Shown: in pieces, positions 45,657 through 54,986 of the stretch
How the letters are laid out: each line of letters starts with the position of its first letter
Position numbering within the stretch: the stretch's first letter is position 1
The notes under the pieces: model-generated
What the model saw: the letters and a program-made list of their open reading frames with translations, nothing else
Databases searched by the model: none
What the model was told of the DNA's origin: nothing
Origin: Herbiconiux daphne
Lineage (GTDB): Bacteria > Actinomycetota > Actinomycetes > Actinomycetales > Microbacteriaceae
Length of the DNA stretch: 64,000 nt
NCBI RefSeq assembly: GCF_024979295.1
Contig: NZ_JANLCJ010000005.1
Coordinates: 186,001 to 250,000, forward strand
Direction of reading: 5' to 3'
Program-made: the position numbers and the translations under genes

Positions 45657-46112
45657 CTACAACTGGGCGATCCACTGCCGCAGCACCGCGATGAAGTCGT
45701 CGCGCCCGGCGTCGATGTCGGCGAGCGTCGAGAAGGAGACGAGGGCGCGGTTGTGGCCGAGCCACGAGAGCAGGCCCGAGGGGTCGTCGATGGCGACATC
45801 CGGATGCCCCGGGTCGGCTTTCGCGCCCGTGTGCAGCACCACGCGCACCGCGGTGGGGCGCAGGTTCATCGTGGCGAAGTCTCCGCGCGCCGTGGCGTAG
45901 CTCGGCGAGTTCCACTTGACGCTCTCGGTGATGCGTGCGACGGGCTCGGCGCCTGTGTCCGTGTCGGCCCCGGCGTCGGCCCCGGCTCCCGCCGCTAGGA
46001 TGATCGCGCGCAGCGCCTCGATCTCGGCCCGCCGCGGGTGCGCGAGCGCGTCGAGGTGCGCGTCGACCGAGGCGGAGGCGGCACCGGCCCACGGTGACCC
46101 GGCCGAGGTCAC
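45657..46112 (-). CDS. DUF1801 domain protein
   Basis: The 151-residue soluble protein has the YdhG/DUF1801 pattern (VDAHLDALAHPRRAEIEALR, ITESVKWNSPSYA, and the C-terminal DFIAVLRQWI). The family fold is known but not its activity. The GTG start overlaps the stop of the DUF1206 gene by 4 nt. A short Ala/Gly/Asp repeat (AGAGADAGADTDTGAE) lies in a surface loop. Confidence 0.85.
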   Translation of the reverse strand: MTSAGSPWAGAASASVDAHLDALAHPRRAEIEALRAIILAAGAGADAGADTDTGAEPVARITESVKWNSPSYATARGDFATMNLRPTAVRVVLHTGAKADPGHPDVAIDDPSGLLSWLGHNRALVSFSTLADIDAGRDDFIAVLRQWIAQL

Positions 46113-46918
46113 AACCGGGCCAGGCGTGCGCGGGCGAACAGGAACAGCCCGTAGGCGATGAAACCGATGCCCACCGCGATGAGGATGGCGATGCCGAACG
46201 GCAGATCGGCGAGGGCCTTAAGCGCACCGTCAAGCCCGGAGGCCTTCTCGGGGTCGACCGTCACGGCGGCCACGACGAACAGCACGCCCACCACCGCCAT
46301 CGCCACGCCCTGCGCGATGTAGCCGGCCATGCCGAGCCCCACGACGGTGCGGCCCGCGGCGCCCGGCGGCACCGTGATCAGCTTGCGAAAGCGCTTTTGC
46401 GCGCCGATGAACACGAAGCCCACTCCGAAGCCGAACACGGCGAGCCCGACCGCGATCACGAGGAACACACCGCCCGGCGTGGCGAGCGCCTGCGCGCTGA
46501 ACGACTGGCTCGAGTCGGACGAGTTCGTCGACCCGCCGAGCGCGAACACGAGCGCCGTGCCGCCCAGCACGAAGTAGACCGCACCCTTGCCGGCCTCGAC
46601 GGCCCGCTTGCCCCACTTCTTCTTCGCGTCGGGATTCGAGACGAGAACGACGGTCACCACCTGCCAGAGGCCGAGGGCGAACAGCCCCACCACCGCGAGC
46701 CAGAGCACGATGAGGCCGCCCGGCGTCTGCGCCACCTGCCGCAGCGCGCCCGACTGGTCGGCCTCGCCGCCGGAGCCCCCGGCCACGCCGATGCCGATGG
46801 CGATGCCGCCGATGAGAATGTGCAGCAGCCCGTTCACGGCATAGCCCGAACGGGCGAGGGTGCGGAAGACGCGGCTCTGGCTGACGTCGCGCGCCGCCCG
46901 CTTCGGGGTCGTGGTCAT
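46109..46918 (-). CDS. DUF1206 membrane protein
   Basis: The 269-residue protein shows three repeats of the DUF1206 two-helix unit, giving six membrane spans (NGLLHILIGGIAIGIGV; KGAVYFVLGGTALVFALGG; AGYIAQGVAMAVVGVLFVVA). Each unit starts with a Gly-Tyr-like motif. The role is unknown. It is divergent from gltX and coupled to the DUF1801 gene. Confidence 0.9.
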   Translation of the reverse strand: MTTTPKRAARDVSQSRVFRTLARSGYAVNGLLHILIGGIAIGIGVAGGSGGEADQSGALRQVAQTPGGLIVLWLAVVGLFALGLWQVVTVVLVSNPDAKKKWGKRAVEAGKGAVYFVLGGTALVFALGGSTNSSDSSQSFSAQALATPGGVFLVIAVGLAVFGFGVGFVFIGAQKRFRKLITVPPGAAGRTVVGLGMAGYIAQGVAMAVVGVLFVVAAVTVDPEKASGLDGALKALADLPFGIAILIAVGIGFIAYGLFLFARARLARL

Positions 46919-46973
46919 GTCACAAGCGTGGCATGACCACGGGGCATCCGGGACGCCCGGGGCACACAGCCCC

Positions 46974-46979
46974 TAGAAT
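46974..46979 (+). promoter_or_regulatory. -10 box of gltX, leaderless start
   Basis: TAGAAT lies 9 nt before the ATG at 46989. No Shine-Dalgarno is visible. Initiation of transcription 7-10 nt after the box would place the start codon at or very near the mRNA 5' end. Confidence 0.45.
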
Positions 46980-46988
46980 TGGCGGGTC

Positions 46989-48503
46989 ATGAGCGCAACT
47001 TCCCCGCATCCGTTTTCCTCCGCCACCGGCTCCGACGTTCGCGTGAGGTTCTGCCCGAGCCCCACCGGCACCCCGCACGTCGGCCTCGTGCGCACCGCCC
47101 TGTTCAACTGGGCCTACGCCCGTCACACCGGCGGCACGATGGTCTTCCGCATCGAAGACACGGATGCCGCCCGCGACTCCGAAGAGAGCTTCGAGCAGAT
47201 CGTCGACGCGCTGACCTGGCTCGGCCTCGACTGGGACGAGGGGGTCGGCGTCGGCGGCCCGCACGCTCCCTACCGCCAGTCGGAGCGCTACGACATCTAC
47301 CGCGAGATCATCCAGACCCTCCAAGACGCCGGCCACGTCTATGAGAGCTTCTCGTCGGCGGAAGAGATCGACGCCCGCAACGAGGCCGCGGGCCGCGCCA
47401 AGCAGCTCGGCTACGACAACGGCGACCGCGACCTCACCGACGCGCAGAAGGCGGCCTTCCGCGCCGAGGGCCGGCAGCCGGCCCTGCGCCTGCGCGTGCC
47501 CGACGACGACCTCTCGTTCGACGATCTCGTGCGCGGCGAGATCACCTTCCCGGCCGGCTCGTTCACCGACTTCGTGATCGTGCGGCCCAACGGGCATCCG
47601 CTCTACACGCTCGTCAACCCGCTCGACGACGCCCTGATGGGCATCACGCACGTGCTGCGTGGCGAAGACCTGCTCTCGTCGACACCGCGGCAGATCGCGC
47701 TCTACCACGCGCTCATCGACATCGGCGTCACCACCTTCGTGCCCCGCTTCGGGCACCTGCCCTACGTGATGGGCGACGGCAACAAGAAGCTCTCGAAGCG
47801 CGACCCGGAGTCGAACCTGTTCCACCACCGCGACCGCGGCTTCATTCCCGAGGGTCTCGTGAACTACCTCGCCCTGCTCGGCTGGTCGCTGGCGCCCGAC
47901 CGCGACGTGTTCTCGCTCGACGAGATGGTGGCCGCGTTCGACGTCGAAGACGTGCTGCCGAACCCGGCGCGGTTCGACCTGAAGAAGGCCGAGTCGATCA
48001 ACGGCGACCACATCCGCCTGCTCGCGGTCGACGATTTCGCCGCGCGGATGGTGCCCTACCTCGAGGCCGCCGGCGTCGTGACGGTGCCGCTCGACGACGG
48101 CCAGCTCGAGACCCTCGCGGCCGTGGCGCCGCTCGTGCAGACCCGCATGGCGTTGCTCGGCGAGGCCCCCGACCTGGTGGGCCCGTTCTTCGTGACGACC
48201 GAGGCGCTGACCTACACCGACGACGCCCTCGCCACCCTGCCCGACAACGTGGGGCTCGTGCTCAACGGCGCCATCAACGCGCTCGAGGAGATTCCGCTGT
48301 CGGAGTGGGCGCACGACGCGATCCAGACCGCGCTCGCCACGGCGCTCGTCGACGGCCTGGGCCTCAAGCCGCGCATCGCCTACGGCCCGCTGCGGGTGGC
48401 CGTGGCCGGCCGCAAGGTGTCGCCGCCGCTGTTCGAATCGATGGAGATCCTCGGCAAAGAGGAGACCATCGCGCGACTCGCCAAGCTCGTGAACCGCCGG
48501 TGA
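46989..48503 (+). CDS. gltX: Glutamyl-tRNA synthetase
   Basis: This class I synthetase charges tRNA-Glu, and in actinobacteria also tRNA-Gln for later amidation. The 504-residue protein has the HIGH-equivalent motif ([20 protein letters not shown]), [15 protein letters not shown], and the KMSKS-equivalent [13 protein letters not shown], followed by the C-terminal anticodon-binding helices. It has a leaderless-type promoter. The stop overlaps the start of the flavin oxidoreductase gene (GTGA), so the two are co-translated. Confidence 0.96.
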   Translation: MSATSPHPFSSATGSDVRVRFCPSPTGTPHVGLVRTALFNWAYARHTGGTMVFRIEDTDAARDSEESFEQIVDALTWLGLDWDEGVGVGGPHAPYRQSERYDIYREIIQTLQDAGHVYESFSSAEEIDARNEAAGRAKQLGYDNGDRDLTDAQKAAFRAEGRQPALRLRVPDDDLSFDDLVRGEITFPAGSFTDFVIVRPNGHPLYTLVNPLDDALMGITHVLRGEDLLSSTPRQIALYHALIDIGVTTFVPRFGHLPYVMGDGNKKLSKRDPESNLFHHRDRGFIPEGLVNYLALLGWSLAPDRDVFSLDEMVAAFDVEDVLPNPARFDLKKAESINGDHIRLLAVDDFAARMVPYLEAAGVVTVPLDDGQLETLAAVAPLVQTRMALLGEAPDLVGPFFVTTEALTYTDDALATLPDNVGLVLNGAINALEEIPLSEWAHDAIQTALATALVDGLGLKPRIAYGPLRVAVAGRKVSPPLFESMEILGKEETIARLAKLVNRR

Positions 48504-49474
48504 GCGACGATCGGATGAGTTCCGAGGTGCTGACGCCCTACGGCGGCGACCGGTTCGAGGCGATCATCATCGGGGGCGGCCCCGCGGGGCTCTCCGTGGG
48601 CCTCAACCTCGTGCGGGCGCGACGCCGGGTGCTGATTCTCGACAGCAACCGCCCCCGGCACTCGGCCACGCTCATCTCGCACGGCTTCCTCACCCGCGAC
48701 GGCGTCTCGCCCCTCGAACTGCGGGCGCTCGGCCGCGAGGAGTTCTCGGCCTACCCCGACGCCGAGTTCCACCAGGGGCTCGTCGACTCGATCACGCCGC
48801 CGGAAGGGGATGACGCGGGCGGCGACTTCCTCGTCGTGTCGCGGGGGGTGCGCGGGTCGGCCGATCGCCGCGTGACCGCGCCGGTCGTGGTGCTGGCGAA
48901 CGGGCTCAGCGAGACCCTCCCGGCGCTGCCCAGCATGCGCGCCTACTACGGCACGAGCCTGCACAGCTGCATCGAGTGCGATGCCTACGAGAAGGCCGGC
49001 GAGCCGCTCGCGCTGATCGGCGAGACCGCCGATCTGGCTGAGCGTGCGCTGCTCATCTCGCAGGTGACAGGCGACCTGATCGTGTTCACCAACGGGTCGG
49101 ATGCCGTGACCGCAGCCGAAGAGGCCGGGCTCGGCGCCCGCGGGGTGGCGGTCGACCGCCGTGAGATCGCCGATGTCGTGGGCGACCGCTCGGGGCTCAC
49201 CGGCGTCGCCCTCGCCGACGGCACCGTGGTGCCGCGCACCGGCGGATTCGTGCGGCCGATCTGGTCGGTGCCGCTCGGTTTCGCGTCGCAGCTCGACCTC
49301 GTGCTCGACGGCGACGGCTTCGTGGTGGTCTCCGACGGGGGAGCGACCTCCGTTCCCGGCGTGTTCGCCGCCGGAGACATCACGCCGCCCGGGCCGCAGC
49401 AGCTGATCGTGGCGGCCGGGGCGGGGGCACGCGTGGCGGCATCCGTGAACCGTCACCTGCTGGGCGCGCTGTAG
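48500..49474 (+). CDS. Thioredoxin reductase-like FAD oxidoreductase
   Basis: The 324-residue protein has the FAD motif [20 protein letters not shown], a redox-type CxxC (SCIECDAYE) in the position of the thioredoxin reductase disulphide, and the C-terminal FAD motif [17 protein letters not shown]. The second dinucleotide fold reads [15 protein letters not shown] instead of GGGxSA, so NADPH binding is uncertain. It may be a ferredoxin/flavin thioredoxin reductase-like or dithiol oxidase-like enzyme (inference). It starts at a GTG overlapping the gltX stop, an unusual partner. Confidence 0.85.
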   Translation: MSDDRMSSEVLTPYGGDRFEAIIIGGGPAGLSVGLNLVRARRRVLILDSNRPRHSATLISHGFLTRDGVSPLELRALGREEFSAYPDAEFHQGLVDSITPPEGDDAGGDFLVVSRGVRGSADRRVTAPVVVLANGLSETLPALPSMRAYYGTSLHSCIECDAYEKAGEPLALIGETADLAERALLISQVTGDLIVFTNGSDAVTAAEEAGLGARGVAVDRREIADVVGDRSGLTGVALADGTVVPRTGGFVRPIWSVPLGFASQLDLVLDGDGFVVVSDGGATSVPGVFAAGDITPPGPQQLIVAAGAGARVAASVNRHLLGAL

Positions 49475-49529
49475 CGGCATCCGGAATCCGGCGCGCGGCA
49501 TCCGGCGCGCGGCTCGCGAATCGCCGTCG

Positions 49530-50204
49530 TCAGGCTTCGCCGCGCACGCGACGCAGCCAGGCGCGGCGGCCTTCGAGGTAGGGCTCGACGTCGGTGACCC
49601 GCCGGAAGGCCACGTCTTCGAAGGGCACGTCGCGCGCCGACACGGCGAGGGTGCGGCCGCCGAGCGTGGTGGCGGCCCACCAGACCGCGCCGCGCACCCA
49701 CACCTCGAAGGGCTCGCGACGGCCGTCGACCTTGATGTCGACGATGCGGTCGGGCAGGTGCTCGGTGGGGTAGACCGGGCGGTACCAGGCGGTGTTGCGG
49801 GCCTCCAGGGCCGATTCGCGGCGGCGGAGCTGTTCGACGACGGCGCGGCTCTCGCCCACCCGCCAGTGCACGTGCACGTCGAACGGGTCGGGCACCGGGG
49901 GAGCGGGCGGGCGGTCGCGGGGGTCGAGCGCGGCGGCATCCGGAACCCCGTCGCCGACGGTCTCGGGGGCCGCGGTGGTAGCAAAGGGGGCCGTGCTGGC
50001 CGTCGGAATCGTGGCAGGCATCGCGCGGGCGAACGAGATGACGCGGGTGTGGCCGCTGTCGTCCCACTCGGTGACCATCGAGAACCCGGGCCAGCGGGCG
50101 AGCCCGTACGCCTCGATCGGAGCGAAGGTCGAGCGCAGGCGTTCGTCGGTGTCGTCGACGTGCTTCCAGAACTCGTCTGGGGTCAACCGGCGGTCGAACT
50201 GCAT
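49530..50204 (-). CDS. Hypothetical protein, 224 aa
   Basis: A soluble protein with no family I recognise. The N-terminal part (FDRRLTPDEFWKHVDDTDER) looks helical. A Pro/Asp-rich linker occupies residues 80-110. The C-terminal half is an alpha/beta region rich in arginine and tryptophan (VWVRGAVWWAATTLGGRTLA, VEPYLEGRRAWLRRV). It lies convergent with the flavin oxidoreductase and divergent from the DedA gene. Confidence 0.75.
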   Translation of the reverse strand: MQFDRRLTPDEFWKHVDDTDERLRSTFAPIEAYGLARWPGFSMVTEWDDSGHTRVISFARAMPATIPTASTAPFATTAAPETVGDGVPDAAALDPRDRPPAPPVPDPFDVHVHWRVGESRAVVEQLRRRESALEARNTAWYRPVYPTEHLPDRIVDIKVDGRREPFEVWVRGAVWWAATTLGGRTLAVSARDVPFEDVAFRRVTDVEPYLEGRRAWLRRVRGEA

Positions 50205-50232
50205 ACGTCCAGAGTGCCACTCCGCGGGGCAG

Positions 50233-50238
50233 TAATGT
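50233..50238 (+). promoter_or_regulatory. -10 box of the DedA gene, leaderless start
   Basis: TAATGT ends 7 nt before the ATG at 50246, with no Shine-Dalgarno, the same arrangement as at zwf and nadE. Confidence 0.42.
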
Positions 50239-50245
50239 CGACCCC

Positions 50246-50962
50246 ATGGCCCCGACCGACATCTTCAACCTCGAGAGCACGATCGAGGGCGCAGGAGCGT
50301 GGGGGCTGCTGGTGGTGTGCGTCATCATCTTCGCCGAGACCGGGTTGCTGATCGGGTTCTTCCTGCCGGGCGACACGCTGCTGTTCTTCGCCGGGCTGCT
50401 CACCTACACGGGTGTCATCCCGTTTCCGTTGCCGGTGGTCATCCTGTGCGTGTTCGCGGCGGCTTTTCTCGGCGATCAGGTCGGGTTCCTGATCGGCCGG
50501 CGGGCGGGGCCCGCGATCTTCGAGCGGCGGGACTCGGGCTTCTTCAGCCGCAAGAACGTCGATCGCACGCAGGCGTTCTTCACCCGGTTCGGCGGCTGGG
50601 CGGTCACGATCGCCCGGTTCGTGGGGGTGGTGCGCACCTTCGCGCCGGTGGCGGCCGGGGTGGGCAAGATGAAGTACACGCACTTCATCGGCTACAACGC
50701 GCTGGGTGCGGCGATCTGGGCGTCCGTGATCATCGGTCTGGGCTATGCCCTGGGGTCGATTCCCGAGGTGGCGGATGTCGTGCAGCGCTACATGGAATGG
50801 GTGCTCATCGGCATCGTGGTGCTGACCGTGGGATCGGCGCTGGTGGCCTACCTGCGGCAGCGGGCGGCGGCGCGGCGCGAGGGCGCGGCGGATGCGTCCG
50901 CGGGTTCGGCGGCCTCATCGGGCGCGGGCTCGGGCTCGGGCTCGGGATCGAGCGACGAATAG
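50246..50962 (+). CDS. DedA family membrane protein
   Basis: The 238-residue SNARE-associated/DedA protein has the conserved acidic and arginine motifs ETGLLIGFFLPGDTLLFFAG, GDQVGFLIGRRAGPAIF and RFVGVVRTFAPVAAGVGKM, and about five membrane helices. DedA proteins act in membrane homeostasis; some flip undecaprenyl phosphate or phospholipids. The C-terminal tail is a Gly/Ser/Ala repeat (GAGSGSGSGSS). Confidence 0.92.
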   Translation: MAPTDIFNLESTIEGAGAWGLLVVCVIIFAETGLLIGFFLPGDTLLFFAGLLTYTGVIPFPLPVVILCVFAAAFLGDQVGFLIGRRAGPAIFERRDSGFFSRKNVDRTQAFFTRFGGWAVTIARFVGVVRTFAPVAAGVGKMKYTHFIGYNALGAAIWASVIIGLGYALGSIPEVADVVQRYMEWVLIGIVVLTVGSALVAYLRQRAAARREGAADASAGSAASSGAGSGSGSGSSDE

Positions 50963-51045
50963 TCGCCGTCAGGATTCGGGGCGCGGGCGTTCGCATTCCG
51001 TGAGGAGTGGTCGATCGACGCGGTGAGCGGCGTAGACCTCTAGTC

Positions 51046-51564
51046 GTGAGCATGATCCACAGCCTCAACTGGTATCGCCGGCACCACCTCGAGCACCCTG
51101 ACCTCGCGTTGTGGCCGCGCGCTGCCGCGGTCACCCGCGACGACGTCACCATCGCCGGGGAGTCGATGGCCGGCATGGCGCGCGCAGTCGGCACGCCGTG
51201 CACGCGCGTGAGCGAATCCGCCGTCGGCTCGTGGTCTGCGGCCACGCGCGACCGGCACTGCGCCATCGTCGTGACCGCTGTCGAGGCCGTGACCGTCGCC
51301 CCGGATGGTGACGGGTACGACCTCTGGCTGGATGCGGAGCTCGACGGATGCGAGCCCCTCGAGAGCACGTTCCGCCTGATCGGCCGGGAATCGCGGGCGC
51401 AGGACGCCCTGTTCGTGGCGCGGCCGTGCCGCCGTTACGGCGACCTGCAGTGCGTGCTGCCCCTCGACATCCGGGCCGGCGACCTGGTCGCATTCGTGAT
51501 CGCCCGGCCGGTGGCGCTGCACGACATCCGTCGCCGCTCGCAGCATCCGGAACGGCTCTCCTGA
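51046..51564 (+). CDS. Hypothetical protein, 172 aa
   Basis: I chose the GTG at 51046 (protein VSMIHSLNWYRRHHLEHPDL) because TAGACC lies 7 nt upstream, resembling the leaderless arrangement elsewhere; the ATG at 51052 is an alternative. The protein is soluble and arginine-rich, with strands around CAIVVTAVEAVTVAPDGDGY and CVLPLDIRAGDLVAFVIARP. It has five cysteines. No family recognised. Confidence 0.65.
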   Translation: MSMIHSLNWYRRHHLEHPDLALWPRAAAVTRDDVTIAGESMAGMARAVGTPCTRVSESAVGSWSAATRDRHCAIVVTAVEAVTVAPDGDGYDLWLDAELDGCEPLESTFRLIGRESRAQDALFVARPCRRYGDLQCVLPLDIRAGDLVAFVIARPVALHDIRRRSQHPERLS

Positions 51565-51576
51565 GGTCGACCGGAG

Positions 51577-51582
51577 TAGCGT
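51577..51582 (+). promoter_or_regulatory. -10 box of the aldo/keto reductase gene, leaderless start
   Basis: TAGCGT ends 7 nt before the ATG at 51590. AGGG inside the 7 nt is too close to act as a Shine-Dalgarno. Confidence 0.4.
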
Positions 51583-51589
51583 AGGGCGC

Positions 51590-52429
51590 ATGACTGAGCT
51601 TGCACCCGAACTCGCCCTGAATGACGGCCATCACATCCCGGCGCTGGGCTTCGGCACCTACCCACTTCGCGGCAACGACGGGGCTGACGCGATCGCCTCC
51701 GCCATCCGCATCGGCTACCGGTCTGTCGACACCGCGTTCAACTACGACAACGAAGGTGCCGTGGGCGAGGGCATCCGTCGTGCGGGAGTTCCCCGCGACG
51801 AACTGTTCGTCGCGTCGAAGCTGCCCGGCCGCTACCAAGGAGCGTTCACCCTCGACACGGTGCAGGAGTCGCTGTGGCGCCTGGGCCTGGACTACCTCGA
51901 TCTCTACCTCATCCACTGGCCGAACCCGAGCGTGGGCGACTACGTCGAAACGTGGCAGCGCCTCGTGGATGCTCGCGAGCAGGGTCTGGTGCGTTCGATC
52001 GGCGTCAGCAACTTCACGGGTGCCCACCTCGCGGCCGTCATCGAAGCGACCGGTGTGACCCCCGCCGTCAACCAGATCGAGATGCATCCCTCATTTCCGC
52101 AGGTGGAGCAGCGAGCGATCAACGCTGAGCTCGGCATCCTCACGGAAGCGTGGAGCCCGCTGGGCAAAGGCAGCGCGCCCTACGAAGAACCGCCGGTCGT
52201 CGCCGCATCCCGCGCGCACGGTGTGACGCCTGCCCAGGTCATCTTGCGCTGGCACGTGCAGCTCGGCAGCGTGCCGATCCCGAAGAGCGGCACACCCTCG
52301 CGCCAGGCCGAGAACCTCGATGTGTTCGATTTCGAACTGAGCGACGACGAGGTCGTGGCCATCACCGCTCTCGGCCGCCCCGACGGCCGCCTCTTCGGCG
52401 GCGACCCCGACACGCACGAAGAGCAATAG
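51590..52429 (+). CDS. Aldo/keto reductase (2,5-diketo-gluconate reductase-like)
   Basis: The 279-residue NADPH-dependent (alpha/beta)8 reductase is of the AKR5-like group. Catalytic Asp and Tyr are in YRSVDTAFNYDNEGAVGEGI, lysine in ELFVASKLPG, and histidine in YLIHWPNPSVGDY; the cofactor motif IPKSGTPSRQAENLDVFDF is present. It reduces carbonyls such as keto sugars or aldehydes. It stands just before the sugar cluster but is convergent with the ROK regulator, so any link to that cluster is only positional. Confidence 0.93.
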   Translation: MTELAPELALNDGHHIPALGFGTYPLRGNDGADAIASAIRIGYRSVDTAFNYDNEGAVGEGIRRAGVPRDELFVASKLPGRYQGAFTLDTVQESLWRLGLDYLDLYLIHWPNPSVGDYVETWQRLVDAREQGLVRSIGVSNFTGAHLAAVIEATGVTPAVNQIEMHPSFPQVEQRAINAELGILTEAWSPLGKGSAPYEEPPVVAASRAHGVTPAQVILRWHVQLGSVPIPKSGTPSRQAENLDVFDFELSDDEVVAITALGRPDGRLFGGDPDTHEEQ

Positions 52430-52452
52430 CCGGCGCGTTCAGCGGGCCGGGA

Positions 52453-53646
52453 TCACGCCGATCGCGATTGCTGTGAGGCGCCCACGAGCCGATCGATGTT
52501 CTCGGGCAGAAGGGCGTATTCGACGGCCATCGAACTCGCGCCGATGATCGCCGATTCCGGTCCGCTGCGGGACTGGGCGATGGTCAGATGCTGGGTAGCC
52601 AACGGCATCGCCCGGGAGTAGACGACCTCCCGGATGCCGGCGATGAGGTGTTCCCCGGCCTGCGAGATGGAGCCACCGATCACGATGACCTGTGGGTTGA
52701 TGATGTTGACGCACATGTTGAGCATCTCGCCGATGTCGCGACCCGCCTGCCGGATCGTTCGAATCGCGTCGAGATCGCCGTCGGCGACCAAGGACACGAC
52801 GTCGGCGCCGGTCTGTGCGTCGAGACCTTTGGCCCGCAACGCCGCGGCGATCGCCGGCCCGCTCGCCACGGCTTCGAGGCATCCGGTGTTGCCGCAATGG
52901 CAGACCACCCCGGCGCCACGCGACACCGGGATGTGCCCCACGTCGCCGGCCACGCCGTCGCTGCCGCGCTGGAGGACGCCGCCGCTGATGATTCCGGATC
53001 CGATGCCCGTTGCGACCTTCAGGAAGATGAAATGAGACACGTCGGGCCAGTTCAGTGAGCGCTCGCCGAGCGCCATGATGTTGACGTCGTTGTCGACGAG
53101 CACCGGCACGTCATAGGAGCGCCGCACGAATTCGGGCACGTCGAAGCCGTCCCAACCCTGCATCAACGGCGGCTTGACCGGAATTCCGCTCGAATGCTCG
53201 ACCGGGCCGGGTAGCCCGATTCCGATGGCGACCAGATTTCCCCGCCCGCGGTCGACCTGCTCGAGAAGAGCGCCGATCGCACGGGTGAGGTATCCCAACA
53301 CGACCTCTGGTCCGGAGTCGATGGTGATGGTCGAGCGGTCCTGAACCAGGATGTTGCCGGCCAGATCGGTGATGGCGACCGTCGCATGGGTGGCCCCGAG
53401 GTCGGCCGCGGCGACGAGTCGCGCGTTCGGATTCATCACCACGAGGGCAGACGGGCGTCCGCCGGTGGAGATGCCGTCGGCGAGCGGGAGCACGAGCCCG
53501 CTCTCGAGCAGGGCGTCGACTCTCAGCCCGATGGTCGAGCGCGAGATGCCGGTCATCGACGCCAGCTCCGCCCGCGTGCGAGGGTGTCCATCGCGAAGCA
53601 ACTGGAACAACTCCACTGCGCCGAATCCGCTGGGTGCTTTCGGCAC
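52453..53646 (-). CDS. ROK-family transcriptional regulator
   Basis: The 397-residue NagC/XylR-like regulator has an N-terminal winged HTH (HPRTRAELASMTGISRSTIG) and a ROK sugar-kinase-like domain with DLGATHATVAITDLAG, the GIGLPGPV motif and a complete zinc motif (CHCGNTGCLEA, plus the upstream histidine in GDVGHIPVS). The GTG start at 53646 has GAGG upstream. It is divergent from the dehydrogenase/ABC/isomerase operon and almost certainly controls it in response to its sugar. Confidence 0.93.
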   Translation of the reverse strand: MPKAPSGFGAVELFQLLRDGHPRTRAELASMTGISRSTIGLRVDALLESGLVLPLADGISTGGRPSALVVMNPNARLVAAADLGATHATVAITDLAGNILVQDRSTITIDSGPEVVLGYLTRAIGALLEQVDRGRGNLVAIGIGLPGPVEHSSGIPVKPPLMQGWDGFDVPEFVRRSYDVPVLVDNDVNIMALGERSLNWPDVSHFIFLKVATGIGSGIISGGVLQRGSDGVAGDVGHIPVSRGAGVVCHCGNTGCLEAVASGPAIAAALRAKGLDAQTGADVVSLVADGDLDAIRTIRQAGRDIGEMLNMCVNIINPQVIVIGGSISQAGEHLIAGIREVVYSRAMPLATQHLTIAQSRSGPESAIIGASSMAVEYALLPENIDRLVGASQQSRSA

Positions 53647-53782
53647 GATGACCTCACTCTCTCCTCGACCGCGATTGTCGCGAATCGTTGTGCTCAGATT
53701 CGGACGAGGCCAGGCATTAATCTCAATGCGACAACTTATCACGCCCCTACAGAGGGATATGTTGCGGAATCGTCGACTTAAA

Positions 53783-53799
53783 CTTTTATTTGACAAAAG
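53783..53799. promoter_or_regulatory. A/T-rich dyad CTTTT-N7-AAAAG in the ROK/operon divergent gap
   Basis: CTTTT (53783-53787) and AAAAG (53795-53799) flank a spacer that includes TTTGAC. The surrounding 60 bp are strikingly A/T-rich for this genome. NagC/XylR-type ROK regulators usually bind A/T-rich dyads, so this is the best operator candidate. It lies 9 bp before the first ATG of the operon. Confidence 0.4.
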
Positions 53800-53807
53800 G
53801 TGTCGAG

Positions 53808-54986
53808 ATGCGATCAGATTGCGACATGACAACGAACGTCAGCCGTTTCGGCGCAACGAAGCTCGGATCGGCATTCGTCGGTGGTGGGTTCATGGCCGAA
53901 GTGCACAGCCGAGCCGCCCGATCGGCGGGTGGACGTTTGGTGGGGGTCTCATCGTCCAGCCTGGCGAGCGCCGATCGCGCCGCGTCGAGGATCGGCGCCG
54001 AGAAGGCGTACGACTCGTTCGATGAACTGTTGTCCGACCCGGCCGTCGACGTCGTGCACATCTGCACCCCCAACACCACGCATGCATCGCTCGCCGCCGC
54101 GGCTCTCCGAGCCGGCAAGCACGTCATCTGCGAGAAGCCGCTGGCCACCAGTGTCGCCGACGCCCTCGCCCTGGTCGAACTGGCCGCCCTTTCGGACGCG
54201 GTCGCGACCGTGCCATTCGCCTACCGGTTCCACCCCATGGTCAGGGAAGCGCGGGCTCGGGTGCGCAGTGGCGCCTCGGGTCGGGTGCTCAGCGTGCAGG
54301 GCTCCTACCTGCAGGACTGGCTGCTGTCGAGCGATGACGACGACTGGCGGGTCGATGAGCGTCTCGGCGGCCCGTCGCGAGCGTTCGCCGACATCGGCTC
54401 GCACCTCTGCGACCTGATCGAGTTCGTGCTCGACGACCGCATCGCGAAGCTCGCGGCGCTGACGCGCACCGTCTTCGGTGACCGCGCCCATCACAAGGAG
54501 ATCACCACCGAAGACATCGTGTCGGTGGTGTTCGAGACCCGGGCGGGTGTCGTCGGAACGCTGATGATCAGCCAGCTCGCCCCGGGCCGGAAGAACCGGC
54601 TGGCGATCGAGATCGGCGCCACCGTGGAGAGCCTGGTGTTCGATCAGGAGAACCCCGAATACCTGTGGATCGGCAAGCGCGTGGGCTCGCAACTCGCGCT
54701 GCGCGACGAGGCCGCGCTCGACCCCTCCGCCGCGCGGTACTCCGTCGTTCCCGCGGGGCACGCGCAGGGCTACCAGGATGCGTTCAACTCCTTCGTCTCC
54801 GACACCTACTGCGCGGTGCGAGGCGAAGAGGTCGACGGACTGCCCGTGTTCGCCGACGGACTCCGGGCGGCCGTGCTGACCAAGGCGATCCTCGACTCCA
54901 ACGCGCTCGGCGAATGGGTCAGCCTTCCGGAGCACGTGACCGACCTGGCGGGATCGTCGCGGAGCGAAGAGGGGATTCCCGCATGA
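53808..54986 (+). CDS. Gfo/Idh/MocA-family oxidoreductase
   Basis: The 392-residue NAD(P)-dependent sugar dehydrogenase has the Rossmann motif AFVGGGFMAEVHSRAARSAG, the family EKP motif (VICEKPLATSVADAL) and the catalytic-domain segment AFADIGSHLCDLIEFVLDD with the conserved D-x-x-x-H arrangement. The ATG at 53808 follows AAAAGG; other in-frame starts are at 53790 (TTG) and 53826. It begins the rightward sugar operon, and its stop overlaps the second dehydrogenase by 4 nt. The likely role is oxidation at C-3 or another hydroxyl of the imported sugar, or the reverse reduction. Confidence 0.92.
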   Translation: MRSDCDMTTNVSRFGATKLGSAFVGGGFMAEVHSRAARSAGGRLVGVSSSSLASADRAASRIGAEKAYDSFDELLSDPAVDVVHICTPNTTHASLAAAALRAGKHVICEKPLATSVADALALVELAALSDAVATVPFAYRFHPMVREARARVRSGASGRVLSVQGSYLQDWLLSSDDDDWRVDERLGGPSRAFADIGSHLCDLIEFVLDDRIAKLAALTRTVFGDRAHHKEITTEDIVSVVFETRAGVVGTLMISQLAPGRKNRLAIEIGATVESLVFDQENPEYLWIGKRVGSQLALRDEAALDPSAARYSVVPAGHAQGYQDAFNSFVSDTYCAVRGEEVDGLPVFADGLRAAVLTKAILDSNALGEWVSLPEHVTDLAGSSRSEEGIPA

